Shown here: in pieces, positions 1 through 8,100 of the stretch
Numbering within the stretch: position 1 is the stretch's first letter
Layout of the letters: each line of letters starts with the position of its first letter
Assembly (NCBI GenBank): GCA_002314945.1
Contig: DCHV01000020.1
Location: forward strand, 1 to 22,450
Source of the DNA: Prevotellaceae bacterium UBA1743
GTDB lineage: Bacteria > Bacteroidota > Bacteroidia > Bacteroidales > Bacteroidaceae
Direction: 5' to 3'
DNA: 22,450 nt
Notes under the pieces: generated by a model
What the model was told of the DNA's origin: nothing
Database searches by the model: none
What the model saw: the letters and a program-made list of their open reading frames with translations, nothing else
Position numbers and translations under genes: made by a program

Positions 1-293
1 GGTACCGATTCAGCGCTATCGGCAGCGAATTGAAGAAAGGGAGCAGAACACGCGACTATCAGGGGTCTATGTTTTGGTTGAAAGAGGCCAGAATTATCAG
101 TATGTGTCTGGCTACCACAGAACCGAGCGTAGGACTTGCCATGAACGAGGATAACGTTCGCTACAAGTTATATGCATGTGATACAGGGCTGCTACTCAGT
201 CATGCTTTTAACGAAGACACAAGGGGCTTGAACGAACTATACAAGAAGCTGATGACTCAGAAAATGGCAGATTATTTGTTTGGATTCTATTAA
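1..293 (+). pseudogene. 3' fragment of a DUF4143-type AAA ATPase, truncated
   Basis: The reading frame is open from base 3 to the TAA at 291-293, so the gene starts before the window. The apparent start at base 30 is only a TTG inside the frame. The translated text contains a FWL.EARII stretch, then TEPSVGLAMNED and YKLYACDTGLL. These match my memory of the C-terminal (DUF4143) part of the predicted P-loop ATPases common in Bacteroidetes. In that family, LYKKLM is usually followed by a further region of roughly 100 residues or more (a NEG..YEN segment and a nuclease-like end). Here the protein stops about 10 residues later, with an unrelated YLFGFY tail. I infer a truncated, probably non-functional copy. 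The Walker motifs would lie outside the window and cannot be judged. No continuation of the missing domain is visible downstream in another frame. Confidence 0.6.
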
Positions 294-317
294 AAAATGG
301 AAAATTATTTGTTTGGA
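264..317 (+). repeat. Short direct repeat, 21-bp units 33 bp apart
   Basis: Two 21-base units, 264-284 and 297-317, share 19 of 21 bases (ATGG.A.ATTATTTGTTTGGA). The first is inside the end of the truncated ATPase frame and the second just after its stop. The offset is 33 bases. The second copy supplies the TTTG of the promoter-like element that follows. It may be a local duplication at the point where the ATPase gene was broken. Confidence 0.6.
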
Positions 318-339
318 AAATATTGACATTTTACCTTTG
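308..339 (+). promoter_or_regulatory. Bacteroidetes-type promoter, rightward, with no protein gene downstream
   Basis: TTTG at 308-311, a 20-base spacer, and TACCTTTG at 332-339 match the -33 TTTG / -7 TAnnTTTG consensus exactly. Transcription would start near 345-347. The next 280 bases hold no credible + strand coding frame, so the transcript would be non-coding, or the promoter is a relic. Confidence 0.45.
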
Positions 340-345
340 TGTACT

Positions 346-469
346 AAAGTTCAATATTTTATGTATTATCCTCACTACCTCTCGTAGTTTTCTCGCTGCA
401 TCGGGTAAGAATAATTCCCAATACATACAAAAAAAGAAGGGAACCGATTGTGATTCTCTTCTTTCTTTT
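346..469 (+). ncRNA. Candidate small RNA (about 120 nt)
   Basis: No known RNA family is recognised. The call rests on three things seen in the sequence. First, a consensus promoter ends at 339. Second, the region can fold: 360-367 pairs with 420-427 (TATGTATT/AATACATA) and encloses the small hairpin ACTAC-CTCTC-GTAGT at 374-388. Third, a terminator-like stem at 434-463 is followed on this strand by TCTTTT at 464-469. The left end is set from the promoter and the right end from the T-run, so both are approximate. The alternative is chance structure in a decayed intergenic stretch. Confidence 0.3.
429..469. terminator. Hairpin terminator, probably bidirectional
   Basis: The bases 434-439 and 441-443 pair with 458-463 and 454-456 (AAGAAG.GAA against TTC.CTTCTT, one mismatch, 10-base loop). 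On the minus strand the stem is followed by seven T (complement of 429-435), so it would end the tRNA-Gln transcript 6 bases after the CCA end. On the plus strand it is followed by the weaker TCTTTT. Confidence 0.55.
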
Positions 470-471
470 GG

Positions 472-542
472 TTGGGCTATCCGGGTTCGAACCAGAACTA
501 AGACGACCAAAATGTCTTGTGCTACCATTACACCATAGCCCA
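472..542 (-). tRNA. tRNA-Gln, anticodon TTG
   Basis: The minus strand folds as a cloverleaf. The acceptor stem is TGGGCTA with TAGCCCA, including the U1-A72 pair typical of tRNA-Gln. The D-arm contains TAATGGTAG, the anticodon loop is TTTTGGT with anticodon TTG at 508-510, and the T-arm is TCTGG-TTCGAAC-CCGGA. The discriminator A is at 472 and CCA appears to be encoded at 469-471. One A-C mismatch closes the anticodon stem. The gene has its own promoter (583-614) and a terminator directly after it. Confidence 0.95.
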
Positions 543-582
543 ATCCGAAAGCAACCACTACTTGATGTCGTGATTGCGGGTG

Positions 583-614
583 CAAAGTTAGGGAAATTCC
601 CGCTATCGGACAAA
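583..614 (-). promoter_or_regulatory. Promoter of tRNA-Gln
   Basis: On the minus strand TTTG (611-614), a 20-base spacer and TAACTTTG (583-590) match the Bacteroidetes promoter consensus. The predicted start near 576 leaves a leader of about 33 bases before the tRNA. The core shares 17 identical bases, TTTCCCTAACTTTGCAC, with the argS promoter at 10746-10777. Confidence 0.75.
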
Positions 615-625
615 TTTTCCTACTG

Positions 626-1927
626 TTATTTTGCTATCAGTAGGAAGTATTTCTTCTTTCCCTGTTGTACAAGGAGGTATTTACCATCCAACAAATCCGA
701 TTGGTTCACCATGCGATCGAAGGATGCGAGCTTTTCCTTGTTGAGCGAAACGCCTCCACCCTGGGTAAGTTTGCGCATCTCACCCTTGCTTGCGAAACAC
801 TGTGTCTGCTCGGCGAAAAGATCTACAGCCTTGATGCCCTCGCCTTGCAGCAAGGTGCTGTCGAACTCATACTGAGGCACACCGCTGAACACATCAAGCA
901 GGGTTTGCTCGTCCAACTTGGTCAGACTCTCCTTGGTAGCCTTTCCAAATAGGATATTGCTTGCTTCTACTGCCAATTCGTACTCTTCCCGTCCGTGTAC
1001 CATCACAGTCACTTCCTCGGCCAGTTTCTTCTGGAGAAGACGCAATTCGGGCTGACTACGATGTTCCTCGATCAGTGCATCTATCGTTTCCTTGTCCAAA
1101 CTGGTGAATATCTTGATGTAACGCTCGGCATCCGCATCTGCCACATTCAACCAGAACTGGTAGAAGGTGTAGGGACTTGTACGTTCACGATCGAGCCAGA
1201 TATTGCCTTTTTCGGTCTTTCCAAACTTCTTTCCGTCGGATTTGGTGATCAACGGGCAGGTCAAGGCAAAAGCCTCATGCTCGTTGCCCAACTTGCGACG
1301 TATCAGTTCTGTGCCTGTCGTGATGTTACCCCACTGATCCGAACCGCCCATCTGCAGTTTGCAGTTCTTTGTTTCATACAGATGCAGGAAGTCGTAACCC
1401 TGCAGAAGTTGGTACGTAAATTCCGTGAAAGACATTCCCTCCTGAAACTCGCCATTGAGCCTGCGCTTCACGCTATCCTTGGCCATCATGTAGTTTACGG
1501 TGATGCACTTTCCGATGTCACGCGCAAAGTTGAGGAAGGAGAAATCCTTCATCCAGTCATAGTTGTTCACCAATTCTGCCTTATTGGGTGCTTCGCTCTC
1601 GAAATCGAGGAATCGGCCCAACTGCTTCTTGATACACTCCACATTATGCCGAAGCGTTTCCTCGTTGAGCAGGTTGCGCTCCTGGCTCTTGCCACTGGGG
1701 TCGCCTATCATACCGGTAGCGCCTCCTATCAAGGCCAATGGCTTGTGACCGCAACGCTGGAAATGACGTAGCATCATCACACCACACAGATGTCCGATAT
1801 GCAACGAGTCGGCTGTGGGATCTATTCCAACGTATGCCGTCACTGTCTCCTTGGCAAGCAGTTCTTCCGTTCCAGGCATCATACTATGGATCATGCCTCT
1901 CCATTTCAGTTCTTCTACGAAATTCAT
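626..1927 (-). CDS. tyrS: Tyrosyl-tRNA synthetase
   Basis: Cytoplasmic class I aminoacyl-tRNA synthetase that charges tRNA-Tyr with tyrosine. The protein is 433 residues, the usual size. The Rossmann catalytic domain carries HIGH at residues 43-46, the GGATGMIGDPSGKS stretch, the tyrosine-site text MGGSDQWGN, and KFGKT (about 234-238) as the KMSKS-loop variant usual in this family. The C-terminal 70 or so residues are the S4 RNA-binding domain (FASKGEMRKL, QGGGVSLN, LLDGKYLLV). I chose the ATG at 1927 because the family starts with MNFVEEL; an in-frame ATG at 1939 would add four residues. It lies 54 bases after korB, with a strong hairpin between them, so it is probably co-transcribed with korAB, perhaps with separate control. 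No T-box element is visible. Confidence 0.97.
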   Translation of the reverse strand: MNFVEELKWRGMIHSMMPGTEELLAKETVTAYVGIDPTADSLHIGHLCGVMMLRHFQRCGHKPLALIGGATGMIGDPSGKSQERNLLNEETLRHNVECIKKQLGRFLDFESEAPNKAELVNNYDWMKDFSFLNFARDIGKCITVNYMMAKDSVKRRLNGEFQEGMSFTEFTYQLLQGYDFLHLYETKNCKLQMGGSDQWGNITTGTELIRRKLGNEHEAFALTCPLITKSDGKKFGKTEKGNIWLDRERTSPYTFYQFWLNVADADAERYIKIFTSLDKETIDALIEEHRSQPELRLLQKKLAEEVTVMVHGREEYELAVEASNILFGKATKESLTKLDEQTLLDVFSGVPQYEFDSTLLQGEGIKAVDLFAEQTQCFASKGEMRKLTQGGGVSLNKEKLASFDRMVNQSDLLDGKYLLVQQGKKKYFLLIAK

Positions 1928-1945
1928 GTCAGATGTCATTCTATG

Positions 1946-1976
1946 GGATTTTCTCTGATGCGTCAGAGGAAAATCC
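1946..1976 (-). promoter_or_regulatory. Strong hairpin in the korB-tyrS gap
   Basis: GGATTTT-CTCTGA (1946-1958) pairs with TCAGAG-AAAATCC (1963-1968 and 1970-1976): 13 base pairs, one bulged base at 1969 and a four-base loop. In the direction of transcription it is not followed by a T-run, so it is unlikely to be a simple terminator. Its base is 18 bases from the preferred tyrS ATG, or 6 from the alternative. An RNA-processing, stability or translation-control role is inference. Confidence 0.5.
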
Positions 1977-1981
1977 GATTG

Positions 1982-2989
1982 TTATTTTACTTCCCAGATA
2001 TCGTTTGTTTCCAGCAATTCTGCAAAGTTGTGATACTTTTTCTTCTCGGAAACTTCTTTGATCTGAGCTTCCACTGCGTCATTGTAGGTAGGAGCCTCCA
2101 CATCGCGAATCACGCCCAAAGCGATGGGGAAGCCATCGCCATCACCCATCAAGGCTAACTTGAGTTGCAGCGTATTGTCCTCGCAATGGGCATCATGCAC
2201 CAAGATATCCTTCAGGGTGACACCATTCTCACCCAACTTCACGACTTTCAGTCCGAAGCCTTCCTGCATGAGACCATATTCGTTGTTCTCGCCAAACAAG
2301 AGTGGCTCGCCATGGCGTACATAGATGGCATTGCGTGCACGTCCCTCCTTGGAATATACACTTTCGTGTGTCCCGTTATTGAAGATTACACAGTTCTGCA
2401 GAATCTCGCACACACTACTACCGCTATGTTGATAGGCTGCCTTCAACACCTCCACCGTGCCAGGGGCATCGGTAGCTACGGCACGGGCAAAGAAGTGACC
2501 GCGTGCTCCGAAACACAATTCCGCAGGACGGAAAGGATCTTCGACCGTTCCATAAGGGCTGCTCTTGCTCACAAAACCACGAGGGCTGGTGGGACTATAC
2601 TGTCCCTTTGTCAATCCATATATACGGTTATTCAGGAGTATCATGTTCAAGTCGATATTCCTACGGTTGGCATGGATAAAATGATTACCGCCAATAGCAA
2701 GGCCATCGCCATCGCCACTCACCTGCCATACCGTCAACCGAGGGTTGGCTACCTTGCAACCAGTAGCAATGGCGGCAGCACGTCCATGGATCGTATTCAT
2801 ACCGTAAGTGGCCATGTAATGAGGCAGACGACTGCTGCATCCGATACCCGAAATTACGGCTGTATCGCAAGGAGCCACTCCTATCTCGGCCATTGCCTTG
2901 TGCAAGGAACTAAGGAAAAAATGATCCCCACACCCTGGGCACCATCTCGGTTGCCCTTTCTTGAAGTCCGATGCTGTATATGTTGTCAT
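1982..2989 (-). CDS. korB: 2-oxoacid:ferredoxin oxidoreductase, beta subunit (KorB)
   Basis: TPP-binding subunit of a cytoplasmic 2-oxoacid (probably 2-oxoglutarate):ferredoxin oxidoreductase, which makes or uses acyl-CoA, CO2 and reduced ferredoxin at the oxidative or reductive TCA step. The 335-residue protein opens with RWCPGCGDH (Cys17, Cys20) and IGCSSR (Cys51). These cysteines plus a later one ligate a 4Fe-4S cluster in the family. The TPP/Mg motif is GDGDGLAIGGNH (92-103) followed by LLNNRIYGLTKGQ. It begins 17 bases after korA, so the two form one unit. Substrate choice (2-oxoglutarate over pyruvate or branched-chain acids) rests on resemblance to the KorAB type and is not proven by the sequence. 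Confidence 0.93.
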   Translation of the reverse strand: MTTYTASDFKKGQPRWCPGCGDHFFLSSLHKAMAEIGVAPCDTAVISGIGCSSRLPHYMATYGMNTIHGRAAAIATGCKVANPRLTVWQVSGDGDGLAIGGNHFIHANRRNIDLNMILLNNRIYGLTKGQYSPTSPRGFVSKSSPYGTVEDPFRPAELCFGARGHFFARAVATDAPGTVEVLKAAYQHSGSSVCEILQNCVIFNNGTHESVYSKEGRARNAIYVRHGEPLLFGENNEYGLMQEGFGLKVVKLGENGVTLKDILVHDAHCEDNTLQLKLALMGDGDGFPIALGVIRDVEAPTYNDAVEAQIKEVSEKKKYHNFAELLETNDIWEVK

Positions 2990-3006
2990 AGTAGTTTTCC
3001 TAAGAA

Positions 3007-4851
3007 TTATAGAATTGAATCAAACGCTTTTACAAGTTCACTCACTACAAAGGGCTGTCCTTTCACTTGATTGAATTGAGCTGGCACGAAACCATCCACT
3101 TTCATTCGCAAGTATGCTGCCAACTGGCCCATATTCTGCTCTGCCACTACCACACGAGGATAACGGAGTAGTACTTCTGCCGTATTCTTTGGCAACGGGT
3201 TGATGAACTTGAAATGGGCCATCGCCACTTTTTTCCCTGCCTGACGCATTTCCTCCATGGCAGCACGCAGATGGCCGTATGTTCCTCCAAAGCCCACAAT
3301 CAAGAGTTCAGCATCCTCTGCATCACCTATTACCTCAAGGTCGGGAACAGGGATAGCAGCTATCTTGTCGGCACGCTTACGGGTCATCAAGTCGTGATTC
3401 TCAGGATTCGTACTAATGGCTCCTGTCTTGTCATCCTTCTCCAGACCTCCCAGGATATGTTCAAAGCCCTCACGGCCAGGAACTGCCCAATATCTGACGC
3501 CATCCTCCTTACGCATATAAGGTGTCCAAGCGCCACGCAATTCTTCAGGAACATAGGGGGGGCATATCGCGGGATATTCATTCAAATCGGGCAAGCGAAA
3601 TGCAGCCGATCCGTTTGCTACATAGGCATCTGTGAGCAACACCACTGGAGTCATGTGTTCCAGAGCCATTTTGGAAGCCTGATACGCTGCATCAAAGCAG
3701 TCTGTAGGACTCGTGGCTGCTATCACAGGCATTGGACTTTCACCATTTCTCCCGAAGAGGGCTTGCAGAAGGTCTGTCTGCTCGCTCTTGGTGGGTAAGC
3801 CCGTGGCAGGACCGCCGCGCTGCACGTCCAACACTACCAGGGGAAGTTCCATTATCACGGCCAGATTCATTGCCTCGGACTTCAAGCAAATACCAGGACC
3901 CGAAGTGGATGTAACTGCCAAGGCTCCAGCAAAAGAAGCACCCACACTGCTGGCACAACCCGCTATCTCATCTTCGCATTGCACGGTGGTAACACCCAAG
4001 GACTTGTGTTTGCTCAGTTCGTGCAACACATCTGTGGCAGGAGTGATAGGATAGGAACCCAAATAGAGTTTCAACCCAGCCTTCTCTGCTGCAGCTATGA
4101 AACCATAAGCGGTAGCTTTGTTGCCCGTGATATCCATATATCGTCCAGGGCACTTTGTCTTTGTCTCGATACGATATACGTTGGTGGCACTGCTATGTGT
4201 ATTGTGACCATAGTCATATCCAGCCTGAATGACACGGATATTCGCCTCAGCCACCTCGGGTTTCTTGGCAAACTTTTCACGCAGGAATGCGTACGCCACC
4301 TCCAAATCGCGATCGAAGAGCCAACATACCAAACCAAGTGCGAACATATTGCGGCACTTCATCACAGCCTTGAGATCCATTCCGCTGTCTTTCAGACAAT
4401 CCTTCACCATCTGGCTGATGGGACAAGCTATCACACGATCTGCATCAATACCCATTTCCGCAATAGGATCGTCCGTAGTAAATGCTGCTTTCTCCAAATC
4501 TTTAGGACCGAAGGAATCAATGTCAATCAGGATGGTCGCATCGGGTTTTGCATACTTGTACTGCGTCTTGAGTGCAGCTGCATTCATAGCCACCAAAACA
4601 TCGCAACGATCGCCTGGAGTGAACACTTGATCGGCACCGATATGTACCTGGAAACCTGAAACGCCTGTGAGTGATCCTTGCGGAGCTCGGATATCTGCAG
4701 GATAATCCGGAAATGTACTAATGCTATTCCCAACTGTAGCTGAAACCGTCGAAAAAATATTACCGGCCAACTGCATTCCGTCACCCGAATCACCAGAGAA
4801 ACGAACTACGACCTCTTCCCTATCCATAATGTGAATTGATTCTTCCATCAT
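3007..4851 (-). CDS. korA: 2-oxoacid:ferredoxin oxidoreductase, fused gamma-alpha subunit (KorA)
   Basis: Partner of KorB. The 614-residue protein is a fusion. Residues about 10-210 are the gamma (CoA/catalytic-type) domain, starting RFSGDSGDGMQLAG. Residues from about 235 on are the alpha subunit: the pyrimidine-binding TPP domain with YPITP (267-271), CEDEIAGC, STSGPG and RGGPATGLPTKSEQ, then the C-terminal transketolase-like domain with IVGFGGTYGH. No separate delta (ferredoxin-like) subunit is seen nearby, as is usual for the two-gene KorAB type. ATGs at 4851, 4848 and 4827 are all possible starts; I keep the first. An A/G-rich AAAAGGAG lies about 20 bases upstream, too far for a normal ribosome site. 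No clear promoter is visible between this gene and tRNA-Arg, so read-through from upstream is possible. Confidence 0.94.
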   Translation of the reverse strand: MMEESIHIMDREEVVVRFSGDSGDGMQLAGNIFSTVSATVGNSISTFPDYPADIRAPQGSLTGVSGFQVHIGADQVFTPGDRCDVLVAMNAAALKTQYKYAKPDATILIDIDSFGPKDLEKAAFTTDDPIAEMGIDADRVIACPISQMVKDCLKDSGMDLKAVMKCRNMFALGLVCWLFDRDLEVAYAFLREKFAKKPEVAEANIRVIQAGYDYGHNTHSSATNVYRIETKTKCPGRYMDITGNKATAYGFIAAAEKAGLKLYLGSYPITPATDVLHELSKHKSLGVTTVQCEDEIAGCASSVGASFAGALAVTSTSGPGICLKSEAMNLAVIMELPLVVLDVQRGGPATGLPTKSEQTDLLQALFGRNGESPMPVIAATSPTDCFDAAYQASKMALEHMTPVVLLTDAYVANGSAAFRLPDLNEYPAICPPYVPEELRGAWTPYMRKEDGVRYWAVPGREGFEHILGGLEKDDKTGAISTNPENHDLMTRKRADKIAAIPVPDLEVIGDAEDAELLIVGFGGTYGHLRAAMEEMRQAGKKVAMAHFKFINPLPKNTAEVLLRYPRVVVAEQNMGQLAAYLRMKVDGFVPAQFNQVKGQPFVVSELVKAFDSIL

Positions 4852-4903
4852 ATTCTATTGTAAATATTCTCCTTTTGGTATATCTATCCTTACGCAATAA
4901 TTT

Positions 4904-4922
4904 CATGGCACAATGTACCATG
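4904..4922 (-). terminator. Weak hairpin between tRNA-Arg and korA
   Basis: CATGGTAC-ATT-GTGCCATG on the minus strand makes an 8-bp stem (one G-U) with a three-base loop, 14 bases after the tRNA-Arg CCA end. Only AAATTATT follows, so termination would be weak. It could instead mark the tRNA 3' trailer or the korA leader. Confidence 0.3.
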
Positions 4923-4938
4923 ATATGTCTTTATTTGG

Positions 4939-5010
4939 TACCCCCGCCGGGAATCGAACCCGGATTGGCGGTTTAGGAAACCGTAGTTCTATCCATTGAA
5001 CTACAGGGGC
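4939..5010 (-). tRNA. tRNA-Arg, anticodon CCT
   Basis: Cloverleaf on the minus strand. The acceptor is GCCCCTG with CGGGGGT (G-U at both position 1-72 and 6-67), the D-arm contains TTCAATGGATAGAA, and the anticodon loop TTCCTAA has CCT at 4975-4977. The T-arm is CCGGG-TTCGATT-CCCGG and the discriminator is A at 4939. CCA is encoded at 4936-4938. The 5' end directly touches the T-rich tail of the secDF terminator, and no promoter is recognisable in between. Confidence 0.93.
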
Positions 5011-5059
5011 AAAAAGAAAAAAGAGAGATGGGTGGCACTTCCAAGGTGGAGTACCACCC
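5011..5059 (-). terminator. Strong terminator after secDF
   Basis: The arms 5050-5059 and 5030-5039 pair (GGGTGGTACT against AGTGCCACCC, one G-U). One bulged base follows, then three more pairs (CCA/TGG) around a CCT loop. Immediately after comes ATCTCTCTTTTTTCTTTTT, running up to the first base of tRNA-Arg. The rest of the secDF-tRNA gap (5060-5108) shows nothing further. Confidence 0.75.
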
Positions 5060-5108
5060 ACCTCATCTATTTGTCTTCTCGCAGTAAGCGCACAATATCT
5101 TATTTACT

Positions 5109-8100
5109 TTATTCTTCCTTGATATTCTTGCCCATCGTCAAGTATGCTGTAGGAGCAGCCACGAAGATGGAAGAGCATGTACCAAAGATGACACCCAAAA
5201 TCATGGCGAAGGCAAAACTGCGGATGCTTGCACCACCAAGACAGAAGATGACTGCCAACACGATGAATGTACTTACAGAGGTATTGATGGTACGATTCAA
5301 TGTGCTATTCAGAGATGTATTGAACAACTCCTGACGATCGCGCTTTGGATATAGACCGATAAACTCACGAATACGGTCAAACACAACCACCTTGTCATTG
5401 ATAGAGTAACCAATAGCAGTCAATACGGCACCAATAAAGGTTTGATCTATCTCAAGAGAGAATGGAAGAATACCCCAGAAGATGGCATACATACCCAAAA
5501 TAAGAATGGTGTCGATTGCCAAAGCTGTAATGGCACCTACTGAGAAAGCCACATTGCGGAAGCGGAGCAGGATGTACGCAAAGATGGCGATGAAAGCCAA
5601 TATCACGCTCCAAATGGCACCATACGTAATATCCTCAGCTACAGAAGGACCTACTTTCTGACTGCTGATGATAGAGCCACCTGCACGCTCGTCACGGTTG
5701 ATGAAATTCTCCAGTGTAAGATCCGCAGCCAGAAGATTTGCACCCTTCAGCGTTTCGAACAACTTTCCTTCAATCTCGCTATCCACTTCAATGCCGTCTT
5801 CCTCGATACGATAGTTAGTACTGATACGGATGGTCTTGCCCTCTGTACCAAGAGCGATTGCGCTGGTATTACTCTCGGGGAATGCATTGGTAAGCAGATC
5901 GCGAACGGTCTCAGGCTGAACCTTCTCCTCGAATAGAACAACAAAGTTTCTACCACCAGTAAAGTCAATACTCTTGCTGAATCCACGGAATACCATGAAA
6001 GCAATGCTAAGCACGAGAAGGCTACCAAAGACTACAAAGCTCTTCTTGTATGCACTCATGAAACGATAGGTGGGATTCTGGAAAGACAACTTGTTGCCAA
6101 GAGAGGTCTGGAAGGTCAGATTCTGCCACTTATCCTTTGCCATCACTTCGGTATATACCACACGAGTCAAGAATACTGCAGTGAAGAAACTTACCACGAT
6201 ACCTATACCCAATGTGGTTGCAAAACCGCGAATTGGACCTGTACCGAAGTAGAACAGGATGATAGCTGTGATGATACTGGTCAAGTTGGAGTCGAAGATA
6301 GCACTAAATGCGTTGCTATAACCAGCATTCAATGCTTCACGCACCTTCTTTCCTGCACGCAGTTCCTCCTTGGTACGCTCATAAATAAGCACATTAGCAT
6401 CCACAGCCATACCCAACGTCAGTACCATACCGGCGATACCACTCATTGTGAGGGCTGCCTGGAAACTGGTGAGGACACCTACGGTAAAGAACAGGTTGAG
6501 TACCAAAGCGCCATTGGCTACCATACCAGGAATGAAGCCATACATCATAATCATGTAAAGCATCAATATCACGAAGGCAATAACACAACTCAAAATACCC
6601 TGTTGGATGGATTCTGCACCCAATGAAGGACCTACAATCTCCTCACTCACAATCTTAGCAGGAGCAGGCATCTTACCTGATTTCAGCACATTAGCAAGGT
6701 CACGTGTATCCTCGGCAGTGAAATTACCGGTAATCTCTGAGTTTCCACCAGTAATCTCGCTTTGTACGGTAGGAGCACTATATACATTGTCGTCCAATAC
6801 GATGGCTACGGAACGCTTCAGATTGGCCTTGGTCAAAGCAGCCCATCTGCGCGCACCATCCACATTCATCTTCATACTTACACAAGGACGACCGTTCTGA
6901 TCGTAAGAATCACTGGCATCCGTCACAACGTCACCCTCCAATGGAGCATGTCCGTTACGCTCAGTCACCTTGATGGCATACAATTCATAGATATTGGAAG
7001 CGGCTCCTTCGCCCATACCCTTTACGCCCCATTTCAGACGTAAATCTGAGGGGAGGATTTCCTTTGCCTCTGGACTCTCAAAGAACTCGGAGATTGCATC
7101 CATATCGCGCTTGGCAGCATAACCTACGATACAGCCACCCACGCCCTGAACCTGCAAACGGCTCAGCAAGGGATGCTGACGACGGATTTTCTCGATATCT
7201 TCGCTTGAACTTTCAGCGGATGTCTCATTTTTGCCCAAGGCAGCAGCAAGATCGCCCTTGGCTGCAACCGTATCGGCATCTGCTTCGGCAGTTTCAGCCT
7301 CAGCAGTAGCATCTGCTGCGGATGTCTCATCCTTTATCTCGCTCAACGCAGATGCCAACTTGCGATCCAACGTCTGAAGGAAGGGGATAACCTCCTGGGA
7401 ATTGTATGTCTCCCAGAATTCCAGATTGGCACTACCCTGCAACAATTTACGCACGCGCTCCGGTTCCTTTACACCTGGCATTTCCACCATGATACGACCT
7501 TCCTGACCTTCCAAGGCCTGGATATTGGGCTGTACCACACCAAAGCGGTCGATACGAGTACGAAGCACATTGTAAGAGTTGTCAATAGCACTCTTTACTT
7601 CCGCACGAAGAACCTTTTCCACTTCAGCATCCGTACTCTTAGTGGTGACCTTGTCACGCAACTGTTGAGTGGCAAACAACTCGGCCAAGCTTTTACTTGG
7701 AGCTAAAGCCTTATAATCTTTGATAAATAATGTGATAAAATCACTCTGGCTATTAGTAGCCTCACTGGTCGCCTGTTCGACGGCCTTGCGGAAGTTTTCA
7801 TCTGTCTCCTCCTTGTGATCAGCCAGGGCCTTTACCACATCAGGAACACTTACCTCCAAGATTACATTCATACCGCCCTTCAGGTCCAGACCAAGTCCGA
7901 TACCCATTTCACGGCACTCTTTCAATGTCCAAACATTGCAGTAAACCTTGTTGGTCAGCAGAGAATCCAAATAGCGGTCAGCGGCTTCTTCACCTTCGTT
8001 TTGGGCAATCGTTTCAGCCTTTCCTTCAAAGTGGCTCGTAGCTACCGAGAAACTCAGGTAGAAGATGCAGACAAGTGTCAGCAACAGCGCGAAAACTTTT

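Noticed and set aside
294..468. Frameshifted continuation of the truncated ATPase
   Set aside because: No frame in this gap continues the expected DUF4143 text (NEG..YEN and following).
995..1771. 258-codon open frame on the + strand opposite tyrS
   Set aside because: It is a shadow of the tyrS codons. The translation has no recognisable domain, and tyrS on the other strand is a clear full-length family member.
1928..1981. T-box or riboswitch leader for tyrS
   Set aside because: The gap is only 54 bases, far too short, and no T-box sequence is present; only a simple hairpin is seen.
2165..3070. 301-codon + strand frame opposite korB
   Set aside because: Antisense shadow of korB with low-complexity, domain-free translation and no promoter.
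3979..4659. 226-codon + strand frame opposite korA
   Set aside because: Antisense shadow; korA covers the region with full family motifs.
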